DNA of 64,000 nt from DATJFQ01 sp035495555 (GTDB taxonomy: Bacteria; Acidobacteriota; Vicinamibacteria; Vicinamibacterales; 2-12-FULL-66-21): contig DATJFQ010000055.1 in NCBI GenBank assembly GCA_035495555.1, positions 1 through 64,000 of the forward strand. The letters run 5' to 3'. The position numbers were made by a program, and so were the translations under genes. The notes beneath the pieces are model-generated. The model was not told the DNA's origin and made no database searches. It saw only the letters and a list, made by a program, of their open reading frames with translations. Below, piece after piece: positions 15,573 through 22,469 of this stretch (positions are counted from its first letter, which is position 1; each line of letters opens with the position of its first letter).

Positions 15573-18173
15573 CTACCGCCGGAACCGCATCGTCCAGATG
15601 TCGGACTGTGTGAGCGCGCTCGTGAAATACAGGTGCCGCCCGTCACGGGTGAGGGCGACCGCGCTGACATATCGTCCCGGCTCGCTGTAGATGTCTCTCG
15701 ACTGCTTCGTGACGGGGTCGACGAGCACGACATGGCCGCGCGACACGGCCACCAGCCGGCGGCCGTCCGGCAGCCACCGCGGCAGCGCACCGGTTCCTGC
15801 GGGCGCCCACGTGCGCGATTCGAGGTCGAAGATCCACATGTGGTTCGTCGTATCGGCCGCGACAATCCTCCCGTCGTCCGGCGACCAGTCACGCAAATAG
15901 GTTTGGCCCTTTCCGGGCGGCGCCGGGAGCCGCCCGGGCGGCTTCGACCAGTCATGCGCGTCGAAGATCATCTGCTCGTTGGTGTTTGGATCTGTTCCAG
16001 CGACCCACCGTCCGTCGTGAGACGGCAATGGATAGTTCAGGGCCCAGTCGCCGTGGGTCAACTGTCGCGCGCCCGTCCCATCGGCGTGGATACTCCAGAA
16101 TTCATAACCGCCGCCGCGCGTCGAGTAGAACAGGAGCGATCCGTCAGGCGCCCAGCGGGAGCCGCGGTCTCGCGCGGGGTCGTTGGTCACCTGTCGCAAT
16201 CCAGAGCCATCGACGTTCACAACCCAGACGTCTTCCTGCCCCCGGAACGATCGCATCGTCAGAAGACGGCCGTCCGGCGATACGTCCGGATGAAGCCATG
16301 AGCGGCGCCCCGCGACGACTGTCCGCGGCTGGCCGGCGACGGTGCCGCTGGCAGAATCGAAGTCAATCGACCTGATCGCGGTGTCGTAGTCGAACGCGCC
16401 GTAAGCGACGGTGCCGTCCTTCCCGACCGTGATCTCGCTCACATACGAGGCGGGCGCGGAAATCGCCACCGGGGCTCCTGCGGCGCGTCCTGTCGCGGTG
16501 TCGATCGGCATGCGCCAGATGTTCATCGTCCCGCTGCGATCGCTGGAGAAATACAGATAGCGGCCGTCGGCGGACCAGGCGGGACTCCAATCGCTGGATT
16601 CCGAGTCGGTGATCCGAATCCGGGGGCCGCCCGCGAGCGGCTGCACCCAGATGTCACGATTGCCGCCGGAGAACTGGTTGCCGGATTGATTGACCGGCAG
16701 CGCCCAGAAGGCGACGAAACGGCCGTCCGGCGATACGTTCGGATCGATTGCATCGGTGCCGGTCAGACGGCGCGTCTGCCCGGTCCCAACATCGACCATC
16801 CAGAGTTCGCTCGGGGCTTCGCGTCCGTCGGGATCCTGGCCCGATTCCGTGCTGTACACGATCTCCCGACCATCGGGCGTCCACGACGGATCGAATGCAC
16901 CGTTGAGAATCCGCCGAATGTTGCCGCCGTCGCGATCCATGACGAACAACCCGGGGCTGTTGTCGCGCGAGGAGACGAACGCGATCTGCCGCCCGTCGGG
17001 TGAGAAGGCCGGAGCGTCGACTGGCGCCCCAGAGCCGCGATTCAGATCGACCACGGGACCCGAGCCGTCGACGCGGCGGAGCGACAGTTCGAAGTGACCT
17101 GCAACCGGCTGCGATGCGTACACAACATCGCGCCCGTCGGGGGACAGGCTCGGAGAATCGCGCACCCCCGGCTCGAAGCTGAGGCGGGTGAATATCGGCG
17201 TGCCGGGCAGCGCGTTGGCCCGTTCAGACGAGCGCCGCACCACGTAGAGCGCGCCGGCCGCGATGACGGCGGCGGCCGCGATCGCCGCAGCTACACGACG
17301 CGGCGACAGTCGTGAACTCGGCGCCGCGAGCGCCTCGAGCCGCCTCCGCACGTCGACGGCGGACTGCGGACGCGCTGCAGGGTCCTTTGCAAGACAGTCG
17401 GCGACGAGGCGCTCCAGCCTCGGGGGGATGCCTCGACGTATGGTGCGGATCGGCGGCGGATTGTCTTTGACGATGGACGCGAGCACCGAGACGTGCGTCT
17501 CGCCCCGAAACGGCCGAACGCCCGTTGCCATCTCGTACAACAGAACGCCAAGCGAAAAGAGGTCGGATCGGTGATCGGCCGGCAACCCCTGCGCTTGCTC
17601 AGGGGACATGTACGCGGCTGTTCCAAGCACCTGGCCGGAACCCGTGAAACCGGCCGGCGCGCCGGCGGTGGCCGTTTCCGCGGCTGGATCCGTCGCAGCG
17701 TCCATCAGTTTCGCGATGCCGAAGTCGAGCACCTTGACGCGCCCGTCGGAGGTCACCATCACGTTCGCGGGTTTCAGATCGCGATGGACGATGCCGCGCG
17801 CGTGCGCCGCGGCAATGGCGTCGACGATTGGAATCGCGTATTTCAGCAGCGCCGGCAGCGGAAGCCCATTCGGCGGAATCACCGCGTCCAGCGTGGTGCC
17901 GCCGACGACTTCCATCGTGAGGAATGCCGTTCCTGACGCCTCCTCCACGGAGTAAATCGTCACGATGTTGGGATGGTTGAGGGCGGCGACCGCTTCGGCC
18001 TCGCGCTGAAATCGCGCGCGGCGTGCGGGATCGTCTGCGGTCTCACCCGGCAGGATTTTCAGCGCGACCCGGCGTTTCAGTCGCGTATCCTCGGCTTCGA
18101 AGACCTCGCCCATCCCGCCGGCACCCAGAGGCCGGACGATTCGATAGTTGCCCAGCGATGAGCCTGGTTGCAT
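15573..18173 (-). CDS. Ser/Thr protein kinase fused to a WD40-like propeller
   Basis: 866 residues. The N-terminal Hanks-type kinase (residues ~10-275) has a glycine loop LGAGGMGEVF, ATP-binding Lys39, catalytic HRDLKPAN (His130-Asp132) and DFG (Asp150). A basic juxtamembrane stretch and one transmembrane helix (about residues 296-316) follow. The rest is a periplasmic TolB/PD40-type propeller with repeated SPDGR and APDGS turns. The layout suggests an outside-sensing domain controlling a cytoplasmic kinase, a combination abundant in Acidobacteria. It is divergent from the radical SAM gene, sharing the 90-bp region with the palindrome at 18243-18267. No substrate is suggested by the neighbours. 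Confidence 0.93.
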   Translation of the reverse strand: MQPGSSLGNYRIVRPLGAGGMGEVFEAEDTRLKRRVALKILPGETADDPARRARFQREAEAVAALNHPNIVTIYSVEEASGTAFLTMEVVGGTTLDAVIPPNGLPLPALLKYAIPIVDAIAAAHARGIVHRDLKPANVMVTSDGRVKVLDFGIAKLMDAATDPAAETATAGAPAGFTGSGQVLGTAAYMSPEQAQGLPADHRSDLFSLGVLLYEMATGVRPFRGETHVSVLASIVKDNPPPIRTIRRGIPPRLERLVADCLAKDPAARPQSAVDVRRRLEALAAPSSRLSPRRVAAAIAAAAVIAAGALYVVRRSSERANALPGTPIFTRLSFEPGVRDSPSLSPDGRDVVYASQPVAGHFELSLRRVDGSGPVVDLNRGSGAPVDAPAFSPDGRQIAFVSSRDNSPGLFVMDRDGGNIRRILNGAFDPSWTPDGREIVYSTESGQDPDGREAPSELWMVDVGTGQTRRLTGTDAIDPNVSPDGRFVAFWALPVNQSGNQFSGGNRDIWVQPLAGGPRIRITDSESSDWSPAWSADGRYLYFSSDRSGTMNIWRMPIDTATGRAAGAPVAISAPASYVSEITVGKDGTVAYGAFDYDTAIRSIDFDSASGTVAGQPRTVVAGRRSWLHPDVSPDGRLLTMRSFRGQEDVWVVNVDGSGLRQVTNDPARDRGSRWAPDGSLLFYSTRGGGYEFWSIHADGTGARQLTHGDWALNYPLPSHDGRWVAGTDPNTNEQMIFDAHDWSKPPGRLPAPPGKGQTYLRDWSPDDGRIVAADTTNHMWIFDLESRTWAPAGTGALPRWLPDGRRLVAVSRGHVVLVDPVTKQSRDIYSEPGRYVSAVALTRDGRHLYFTSALTQSDIWTMRFRR

Positions 18174-18242
18174 GTGTCCCCTCGACGACTCGTCCCCTGA
18201 CGCAGACCGATTTTACCGCCCGGACACTTGCAGCCATGAGGC

Positions 18243-18267
18243 GCATACTTTATATTGCAAAGTATGC
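18243..18267. promoter_or_regulatory. AT-rich palindrome over the radical SAM start codon
   Basis: GCATACTTT (18243-18251) and AAAGTATGC (18259-18267) are perfect inverted arms around a 7-bp spacer. The right arm contains the ATG of the radical SAM gene. This AT-rich dyad in a GC-rich divergent promoter region is a likely repressor site; the binding protein is unknown. Confidence 0.6.
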
Positions 18268-19715
18268 GGCCACCGCTCAGGGTGAAGTTCATTCTTCCTG
18301 CCCTTACTGAAGCAACCAGTCCGTTCTGGCGCCCGATCAAATACTCGCTGTTCCCGCCGCTCGGACTGGCGACGCTCGCGGCTTATTTGGACAGTGGAGA
18401 TGACGCGACCATCGTCGACGAACATGTCGAGCGGCTCACGATGGACGACACGCCGGACCTCGTCGTCATCCAGGCCTACATTACGAACGCGTATCGCGCG
18501 TACCGCATCGCCGACTCGTATCGGGCGCGCGGGGTCTTCGTCGCGTTGGGCGGGCTGCACGTCACGTCGCTGCCGTCGGAAGCGGCAGCGCACGCCGATG
18601 CGATCTTCATCGGTCCAGGCGAGCAGACGTTCCCCCGCTTTCTTCGAGACTTCCGCGCGGGCGCGGCCTCTGCTCTTTACACGTCCACGGACGGCCGCAC
18701 GCTCGAACGGATCCCGCCCGTCCGTCGTGATCTCATCAGGCGGCGCAATTATCTCGTGCCGAACTCGATCGTCGTCACACGCGGGTGCCCCCAGCACTGC
18801 GACTTCTGCTACAAGGACGCGTTCTTTCGCGGGGGCCGCTCGTTCTACACGCAGCGCGTGGACGACGCGCTCGCGGAAATCGAACGGCTGCCCGGCCGCC
18901 ATCTGTATTTCCTCGATGACCATCTGCTCGGCGACGCGAAGTTCGCGCGTGCGCTCTTCGAGGGCATGCGCGGCATGAACCGGCTGTTCCAAGGCGCCGC
19001 GACCGTCGATTCGGTGCTCCGCGGCGACCTCATCGAACGCGCCGCCGAAGCGGGGCTGCGCAGCCTGTTCGTGGGGTTCGAAACCCTGTCACCCGACAAT
19101 CTCCGCCAGAGCAGCAAACGGCAGAACCTGAACCGCGACTACGGCGCCGTCGCGTCACGGCTGCACTCGCTCGGCATCATGATCAACGGCAGCTTCGTGT
19201 TCGGGATGGACGATGACGGTCCCGACGTGTTCGACCGGACGGTGGAGTGGGCCATCGAGCACGGGATCACCACCGCGACGTTCCATATCCAGACGCCGTA
19301 TCCCGGAACAGGCCTGCACGCGCGGCTCGAGCAGCAGCGGCGCATCGTGTCGCGCAATTGGGATCTGTACGACACACGGCATACCGTCTATGTGCCGGCC
19401 GGCATGAGCGGCCGCGAACTCGAAGAGGGCTATCAGCGCGCGTATCGACAGTTCTACCGGTGGTCGGCGATCGCCCGCGCGTCGCTCGAGCATGGGTCGC
19501 TGAAGCATCAGGCCAAGCATTTTTTCTACGCGGCCGGATGGAAGAAGTTCGAGCGCGCGTGGAACCTCGTCATCCGTGCACGGCAGCTTCGTGTCATGAC
19601 GCCGATGCTCGAAGCGGTGCTGGCAAAGGTGAGTGCGCTGGACCGGGCGGCCGAACAGGACCGCGCGACAAAACCGCCCGTCATCCAGAGCGCAGTTCAG
19701 ACCCGCGTTCCGTAA
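18264..19715 (+). CDS. B12-binding-domain radical SAM protein
   Basis: 483 residues. The N-terminal half resembles a cobalamin-binding Rossmann domain (PPLGLATLAAYL, PDLVVIQAYITNAY, FVALGGLHVTSLP). The central half is the radical SAM TIM barrel with cluster motif CPQHCDFC, i.e. CxxxCxxC, at about residues 174-181. Such enzymes use S-adenosylmethionine and a 4Fe-4S cluster for radical chemistry, often methyl transfer to unreactive carbon. The lysine/arginine-rich tail (KHQAKHFFYAAGWKKFERAWN) is typical of the membrane-lipid or metabolite branches but not diagnostic. The ATG at 18264 fits the N-terminus; a TTG three codons earlier is possible. The ribosome site is poor, and the palindrome spans the start. 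Confidence 0.88.
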   Translation: MRPPLRVKFILPALTEATSPFWRPIKYSLFPPLGLATLAAYLDSGDDATIVDEHVERLTMDDTPDLVVIQAYITNAYRAYRIADSYRARGVFVALGGLHVTSLPSEAAAHADAIFIGPGEQTFPRFLRDFRAGAASALYTSTDGRTLERIPPVRRDLIRRRNYLVPNSIVVTRGCPQHCDFCYKDAFFRGGRSFYTQRVDDALAEIERLPGRHLYFLDDHLLGDAKFARALFEGMRGMNRLFQGAATVDSVLRGDLIERAAEAGLRSLFVGFETLSPDNLRQSSKRQNLNRDYGAVASRLHSLGIMINGSFVFGMDDDGPDVFDRTVEWAIEHGITTATFHIQTPYPGTGLHARLEQQRRIVSRNWDLYDTRHTVYVPAGMSGRELEEGYQRAYRQFYRWSAIARASLEHGSLKHQAKHFFYAAGWKKFERAWNLVIRARQLRVMTPMLEAVLAKVSALDRAAEQDRATKPPVIQSAVQTRVP

Positions 19716-19721
19716 GGATGC

Positions 19722-19846
19722 GCCTCCCGCCTCGCGCCTCGCGCCTCGCGCCTCCCACCTCGCGCCTCCCACCTCGCGCCTCCCGCCTCGCGCCTCGCAC
19801 CTCCCGCCTCGACCCTCGCACCTCCCGCCTCCCGCCCCGCGCCGCG
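19722..19846. repeat. GC-rich 7-bp tandem array
   Basis: About 17 consecutive heptads of consensus RCCTCSC (GCGAGGC on the other strand) follow the radical SAM stop. Because the period is 7, every frame reads as an apparent Ala-Ser-Arg-Leu-Pro repeat; this is not a gene. Related arrays lie at 21680-21820, 34791-34860 and 50034-50065. Confidence 0.85.
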
Positions 19847-19865
19847 CGCCGATCCGCCTGGTCTC

Positions 19866-19951
19866 GCGATGGGGCCCCCGCTCGGACAGCCCGCTTCGTG
19901 CTCGGCGGCCGGAAAGACATGTCGACGAGGAGCCGCCTCCGCGCGAAGCGG
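19866..19951 (+). repeat. ~109-bp repeat, copy 1, left part (split by IS110)
   Basis: Starts GCGATGGGGCC and matches copy 2 (21550-21658) with few differences up to GCGAAGCGG at 19951. The continuation GCGCCCGTCC...CCCATCGC resumes at 21465-21489 after the IS110 element. The ends GCGATGGGG and CCCCATCGC form a short terminal inverted repeat, so the unit looks like a small non-autonomous element. Confidence 0.75.
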
Positions 19952-19966
19952 ATCCCCCACCATTTG

Positions 19967-21223
19967 TCAAGCCCCCGTGGGAGCCGCCACGGGCTGCGCA
20001 TGCGCGGGATCAAACAGTTGTCGCCGCTCGAGGAGTGTCATCAGGATGCGCAGCAGCCGATCCGTCACGCTGCGGAGCGCGCGGGCATGCCCGTGGCCGC
20101 GCGTCCGCAGCTGCGTGTAGTACGCGCGCGTCGGCGCGTCCAGCTGGATGGCGGTGCGTCCCCAGTGATACGCCGCATCGCGCAAGCGTCGATTACAGGC
20201 ATAGCGCATCACCACGATGCGCCGGCGGCCGCTCTGCTTCGTGATCGGCGCCAGGCCCATGTGCGCCCGGAGCACATGGTAGGCTCGATCCACCAGCGGC
20301 TGCGAAGCCTCAGCGAGCATCCGGGCGGCGACGCGCGTCCCGATTCCTGGCATGGAGCGGACAATCGCGACGTCCGAATGCTCGCGCTGGTCCCCCGCGG
20401 CGGGGCCGTCGAGCGTGTCGAGCCAACGCTGCAGCTGCTGCGCCGCCTCGCGCCGCTGCCGGGCCGCTAATTCCACGCGCGGCAGCAAGAGCGCGAGGTG
20501 CGCGGCGACGGCGTCGATCACCCCAGGGGCGGTGAAGACAGGCGGTTGCTGCAGGACCGCGCGGACCTGCGCCGCCGTGAGCCGCCGGATCCGATGCTCG
20601 CGCAGCAGTCGCGCCAGGCGACGCTCCGACAGCCGCTGTTGGGCGCTCGGCGTCGGCGCCTCACGCAGCAGCGTCCACAGCCAGGGATCGTCGGCGGCCG
20701 GCGACAACGCGAGGAGGCCGGGCATGCCGCGGTAGATGACATCCCGCAGCTGATTGGTGAGCCGCGTCACCTCCGCGGCGAGGTCCTCATCCAGCCGGGC
20801 CCACTCGCGCAACTGAATCACGCGCGGGTCGTCCAACCGGATCGCTCGGTACGCCTGCGGATCGGTCCGGAGTGAATCCGCCAGGACCCACGCGTCCCGG
20901 CGATCGTCCTTCGCGCCCGCGGCGGTAAAGCGATCCCGAAAGCGATCGAGCTGTTTCGGATTAATCGCATAGACGGCGAATCCGCGCTCGACCAGCACCT
21001 CCACGAGGGCCCCGCGCGGCACCTCAATGGCGACCGCGACCCGCGCTGGCTCGCCAGCCGCCCGCGCGACGAGAGCCTCGATGAGGGTCTCCAATGCCGC
21101 GGCCGAATGGGCGACCGTCCGTCGATCACACACGCGACCCGTCGCATCGACCACACACACTGCGTGGGCGTCCGTCGCCCAGTCCACTCCGATAAACCAG
21201 TCAGCACTCAGCACAGTCGTCAT
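19967..21223 (-). CDS. IS110-family transposase (DEDD/serine recombinase)
   Basis: 418 residues. The N-terminal RuvC-like DEDD domain has acidic residues Asp14 (GVDWATDAH), Glu67 (VAIEVPRG), Asp107 and Asp110 (DDRRDAW). A helical middle with coiled-coil potential (residues ~240-275) comes next. The C-terminal Tnp domain has SMPGIG (HhH-like) and the nucleophilic Ser331 in ITKQSGRRR. Transposases of this family act with a bridge RNA that pairs with target and donor DNA. The ATG at 21223 has a GAGGAGG ribosome site. The gene appears intact, so the element may still be mobile. Confidence 0.96.
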   Translation of the reverse strand: MTTVLSADWFIGVDWATDAHAVCVVDATGRVCDRRTVAHSAAALETLIEALVARAAGEPARVAVAIEVPRGALVEVLVERGFAVYAINPKQLDRFRDRFTAAGAKDDRRDAWVLADSLRTDPQAYRAIRLDDPRVIQLREWARLDEDLAAEVTRLTNQLRDVIYRGMPGLLALSPAADDPWLWTLLREAPTPSAQQRLSERRLARLLREHRIRRLTAAQVRAVLQQPPVFTAPGVIDAVAAHLALLLPRVELAARQRREAAQQLQRWLDTLDGPAAGDQREHSDVAIVRSMPGIGTRVAARMLAEASQPLVDRAYHVLRAHMGLAPITKQSGRRRIVVMRYACNRRLRDAAYHWGRTAIQLDAPTRAYYTQLRTRGHGHARALRSVTDRLLRILMTLLERRQLFDPAHAQPVAAPTGA

Positions 21224-21250
21224 GTCCTCCTCGGCGGTCCGCTCGACGTG

Positions 21251-21428
21251 CCGTGGTCCCCGTCATCCCTGTACTGGCGCTCAGGGCGCAATCCCCCACG
21301 GGACGGACTCCACGGACGATCTCGCCGGGGCGCGAATCCGCTTCTGGCGCTGACGCGCTGGGCGCCCCCAGGCACTCCCGACGAGACCGCCGAGCACAGG
21401 ACCGATATCCTCCGTGCCTCGACGGCAC
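21251..21428 (-). ncRNA. Predicted IS110 bridge RNA with readable guides
   Basis: Read on the minus strand, upstream of and in the same direction as the transposase. A 5' hairpin GTGCC-TCGAC-type stem lies at 21414-21428. A first loop is closed by TCTCGTCGG/CCGGCGAGA (21386-21320), and a second by CCGTGG..CCGTC/GACGG..CCACGG (21315-21251). Loop 1 carries GGGCGCCC (21360-21367), identical to the left target plus core. It then carries GAAGCGG (21344-21338), complementary to core plus right target. Loop 2 carries GTGGGGGAT (21299-21291), identical to the element's right end. It then carries GTACAGG (21274-21268), complementary to core plus left end. The order and roles match the target- and donor-binding loops known from IS621. 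The transcript ends are approximate. Confidence 0.85.
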
Positions 21429-21549
21429 CCGCTCATGGCCAACTATCTGTTTCAATGGTACAGGGCGCCCGTCCTCGCCCCCATCGCTGGTGAGGCGATA
21501 GGAGCCGCGCGCTGCCGCGCCTCGCGCCTCGCGCCGATCCGCCTTTCGC

Positions 21550-21658
21550 GCGATGGGGCCCCTGCTCGGACAGCCCACTTCGTGCTCGGCGGCCGGAAAG
21601 ACATGTCGACGAGGAGCCGCCTCCGCGCGAAGCGGGCGCCCGTCCTCGCCCCCATCGC
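21550..21658 (+). repeat. ~109-bp repeat, copy 2 (intact, empty target site)
   Basis: Begins GCGATGGGGCCC and ends CCCCATCGC, short imperfect terminal inverted repeats. It is nearly identical to the interrupted copy at 19866-19951 plus 21465-21489. Both copies are flanked by GCGAGGC-type heptads. No coding sense is evident. The stretch from 21465 to 21549 holds the end of copy 1 and a short heptad run. Confidence 0.75.
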
Positions 21659-21679
21659 TGGTGAGACGTCGCGCTCCCG

Positions 21680-21820
21680 CACCTCCCGCCTCCCGCCTCC
21701 CGCCTCCCGCCTCGCGCCTCCCGCCTCGCGCCTCGTGCCTCCCGCCTCGCGCCTCCCGCCTCGCGCCTCGCGCCTCGCGCCTCCCACCTCGCGCCTCGCG
21801 CCGCGCGCCTCGCGCCCCGC
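21680..21820. repeat. GC-rich 7-bp tandem array
   Basis: About 20 heptads of consensus GCCTCSC end one base before the stop codon of the PA2169-type gene. It is the same family as 19722-19846, and the two arrays bracket the repeat/IS110 island. Confidence 0.85.
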
Positions 21821-21821
21821 G

Positions 21822-22265
21822 TCACGCGTGCGTCTTGTCGAGTGCGCGGACCTCGTCGTGTGCAACCTTGACGATAGCCGCCTGCTGTTCGATGAGTTCG
21901 CGCGCGCCGGCGGGCAGCGGATCCTCGAGTGCATGCTCGAAGGCCGCCTTTGCCGCATCCTCGCCTCGTTCCGCTTCCGCGATGATCGCCGATTCGTCGC
22001 CGCCGGTGACCAGCGATTTGATGTTCATCCAGCCATGGTGCACTGCACCCGTGAGGCTGCCGCCCGTCGACGGCGATCCGCCCAGCTTGCGGACCTGAGT
22101 TTCCAGTTCGCGCGCCATCTCGGCGCGCTGGCGCGAAAAACGCTCGAAGAGCGCCTTCACGTGCTGCGACTTCACCGCGTCGGCTGCGAGCTTGAACCCG
22201 TTCTCGCCGTCGTGGCAGATCTGAATCAGATCGTTGAGTGTTGAAACGGCCGTGCTGTTTTCCAT
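21822..22265 (-). CDS. PA2169-family four-helix-bundle protein (DUF2383)
   Basis: 147 residues, all-helical, with ferritin-like organisation in its N-terminal ~110 residues. Family signatures visible are LNDLIQICHDGENGFKLAAD near the start and FSRQRAEMARELETQV in the second helix. HHGWMNIKSLVTGGDE lies in the middle and ERGEDAAKAAFEHAL in the third helix. The family is often stress- or stationary-phase associated, but its function is unknown. The stop codon touches a heptad array, so the C-terminus may have been shaped by repeat spread. It is transcribed away from glgX, with a dispersed repeat between them. Confidence 0.88.
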   Translation of the reverse strand: MENSTAVSTLNDLIQICHDGENGFKLAADAVKSQHVKALFERFSRQRAEMARELETQVRKLGGSPSTGGSLTGAVHHGWMNIKSLVTGGDESAIIAEAERGEDAAKAAFEHALEDPLPAGARELIEQQAAIVKVAHDEVRALDKTHA

Positions 22266-22359
22266 GCAGACTCCTTCGGTGTGTCCGGATGATCAGCAAC
22301 GCACGCGCCATCGCAAGCGAAACAGCGGGCCGGGCGGTCATGCGATGGTTGAGACGGCG

Positions 22360-22455
22360 CGAGCGAGCGCAGCGAACGAGCCACGCGATCGGAGCGCGCC
22401 GGCGTAACGGCGCGCGAGAGCGCGTGTAGGGGCGGTCCGGCGGGGCGAAGCCCCC
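22360..22455 (-). repeat. Dispersed GC-rich element, copy B
   Basis: Inverted relative of 3527-3618. Read on the minus strand it starts GGGGGCTTCGCCCC (22455-22442) and proceeds through CTACACGCGCTCTCGCGCGCC to CGCGTGGCTCGTTCGC. It fills most of the 204-bp gap between the divergent PA2169-type gene and glgX. Confidence 0.75.
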
Positions 22456-22469
22456 GGTTAATATTAGCT

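Larger units (their letters stand above)
19950..21464 (-). mobile_element. IS110-family insertion sequence (IS110 group)
   Basis: Both boundaries are fixed by comparison with the uninterrupted repeat copy at 21550-21658. The left flank runs identically to 19951 and the right flank resumes at 21463. A GG dinucleotide at 19950-19951 and 21463-21464 is shared, as expected for the IS110 core dinucleotide. The element is therefore about 1,513 bp. It has no terminal inverted repeats, one transposase gene, a long (241 bp) end upstream of the gene and only 15 bp downstream. That is the IS110-group layout, in which the upstream end encodes a guide RNA. Confidence 0.93.

Noticed and set aside
19722..21820. 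Heptad-array frames reading Ala-Ser-Arg-Leu-Pro repeats as proteins, or the arrays as CRISPR
   Set aside because: A 7-bp unit gives the same low-complexity peptide in every frame, and there are no unique spacers or cas genes.
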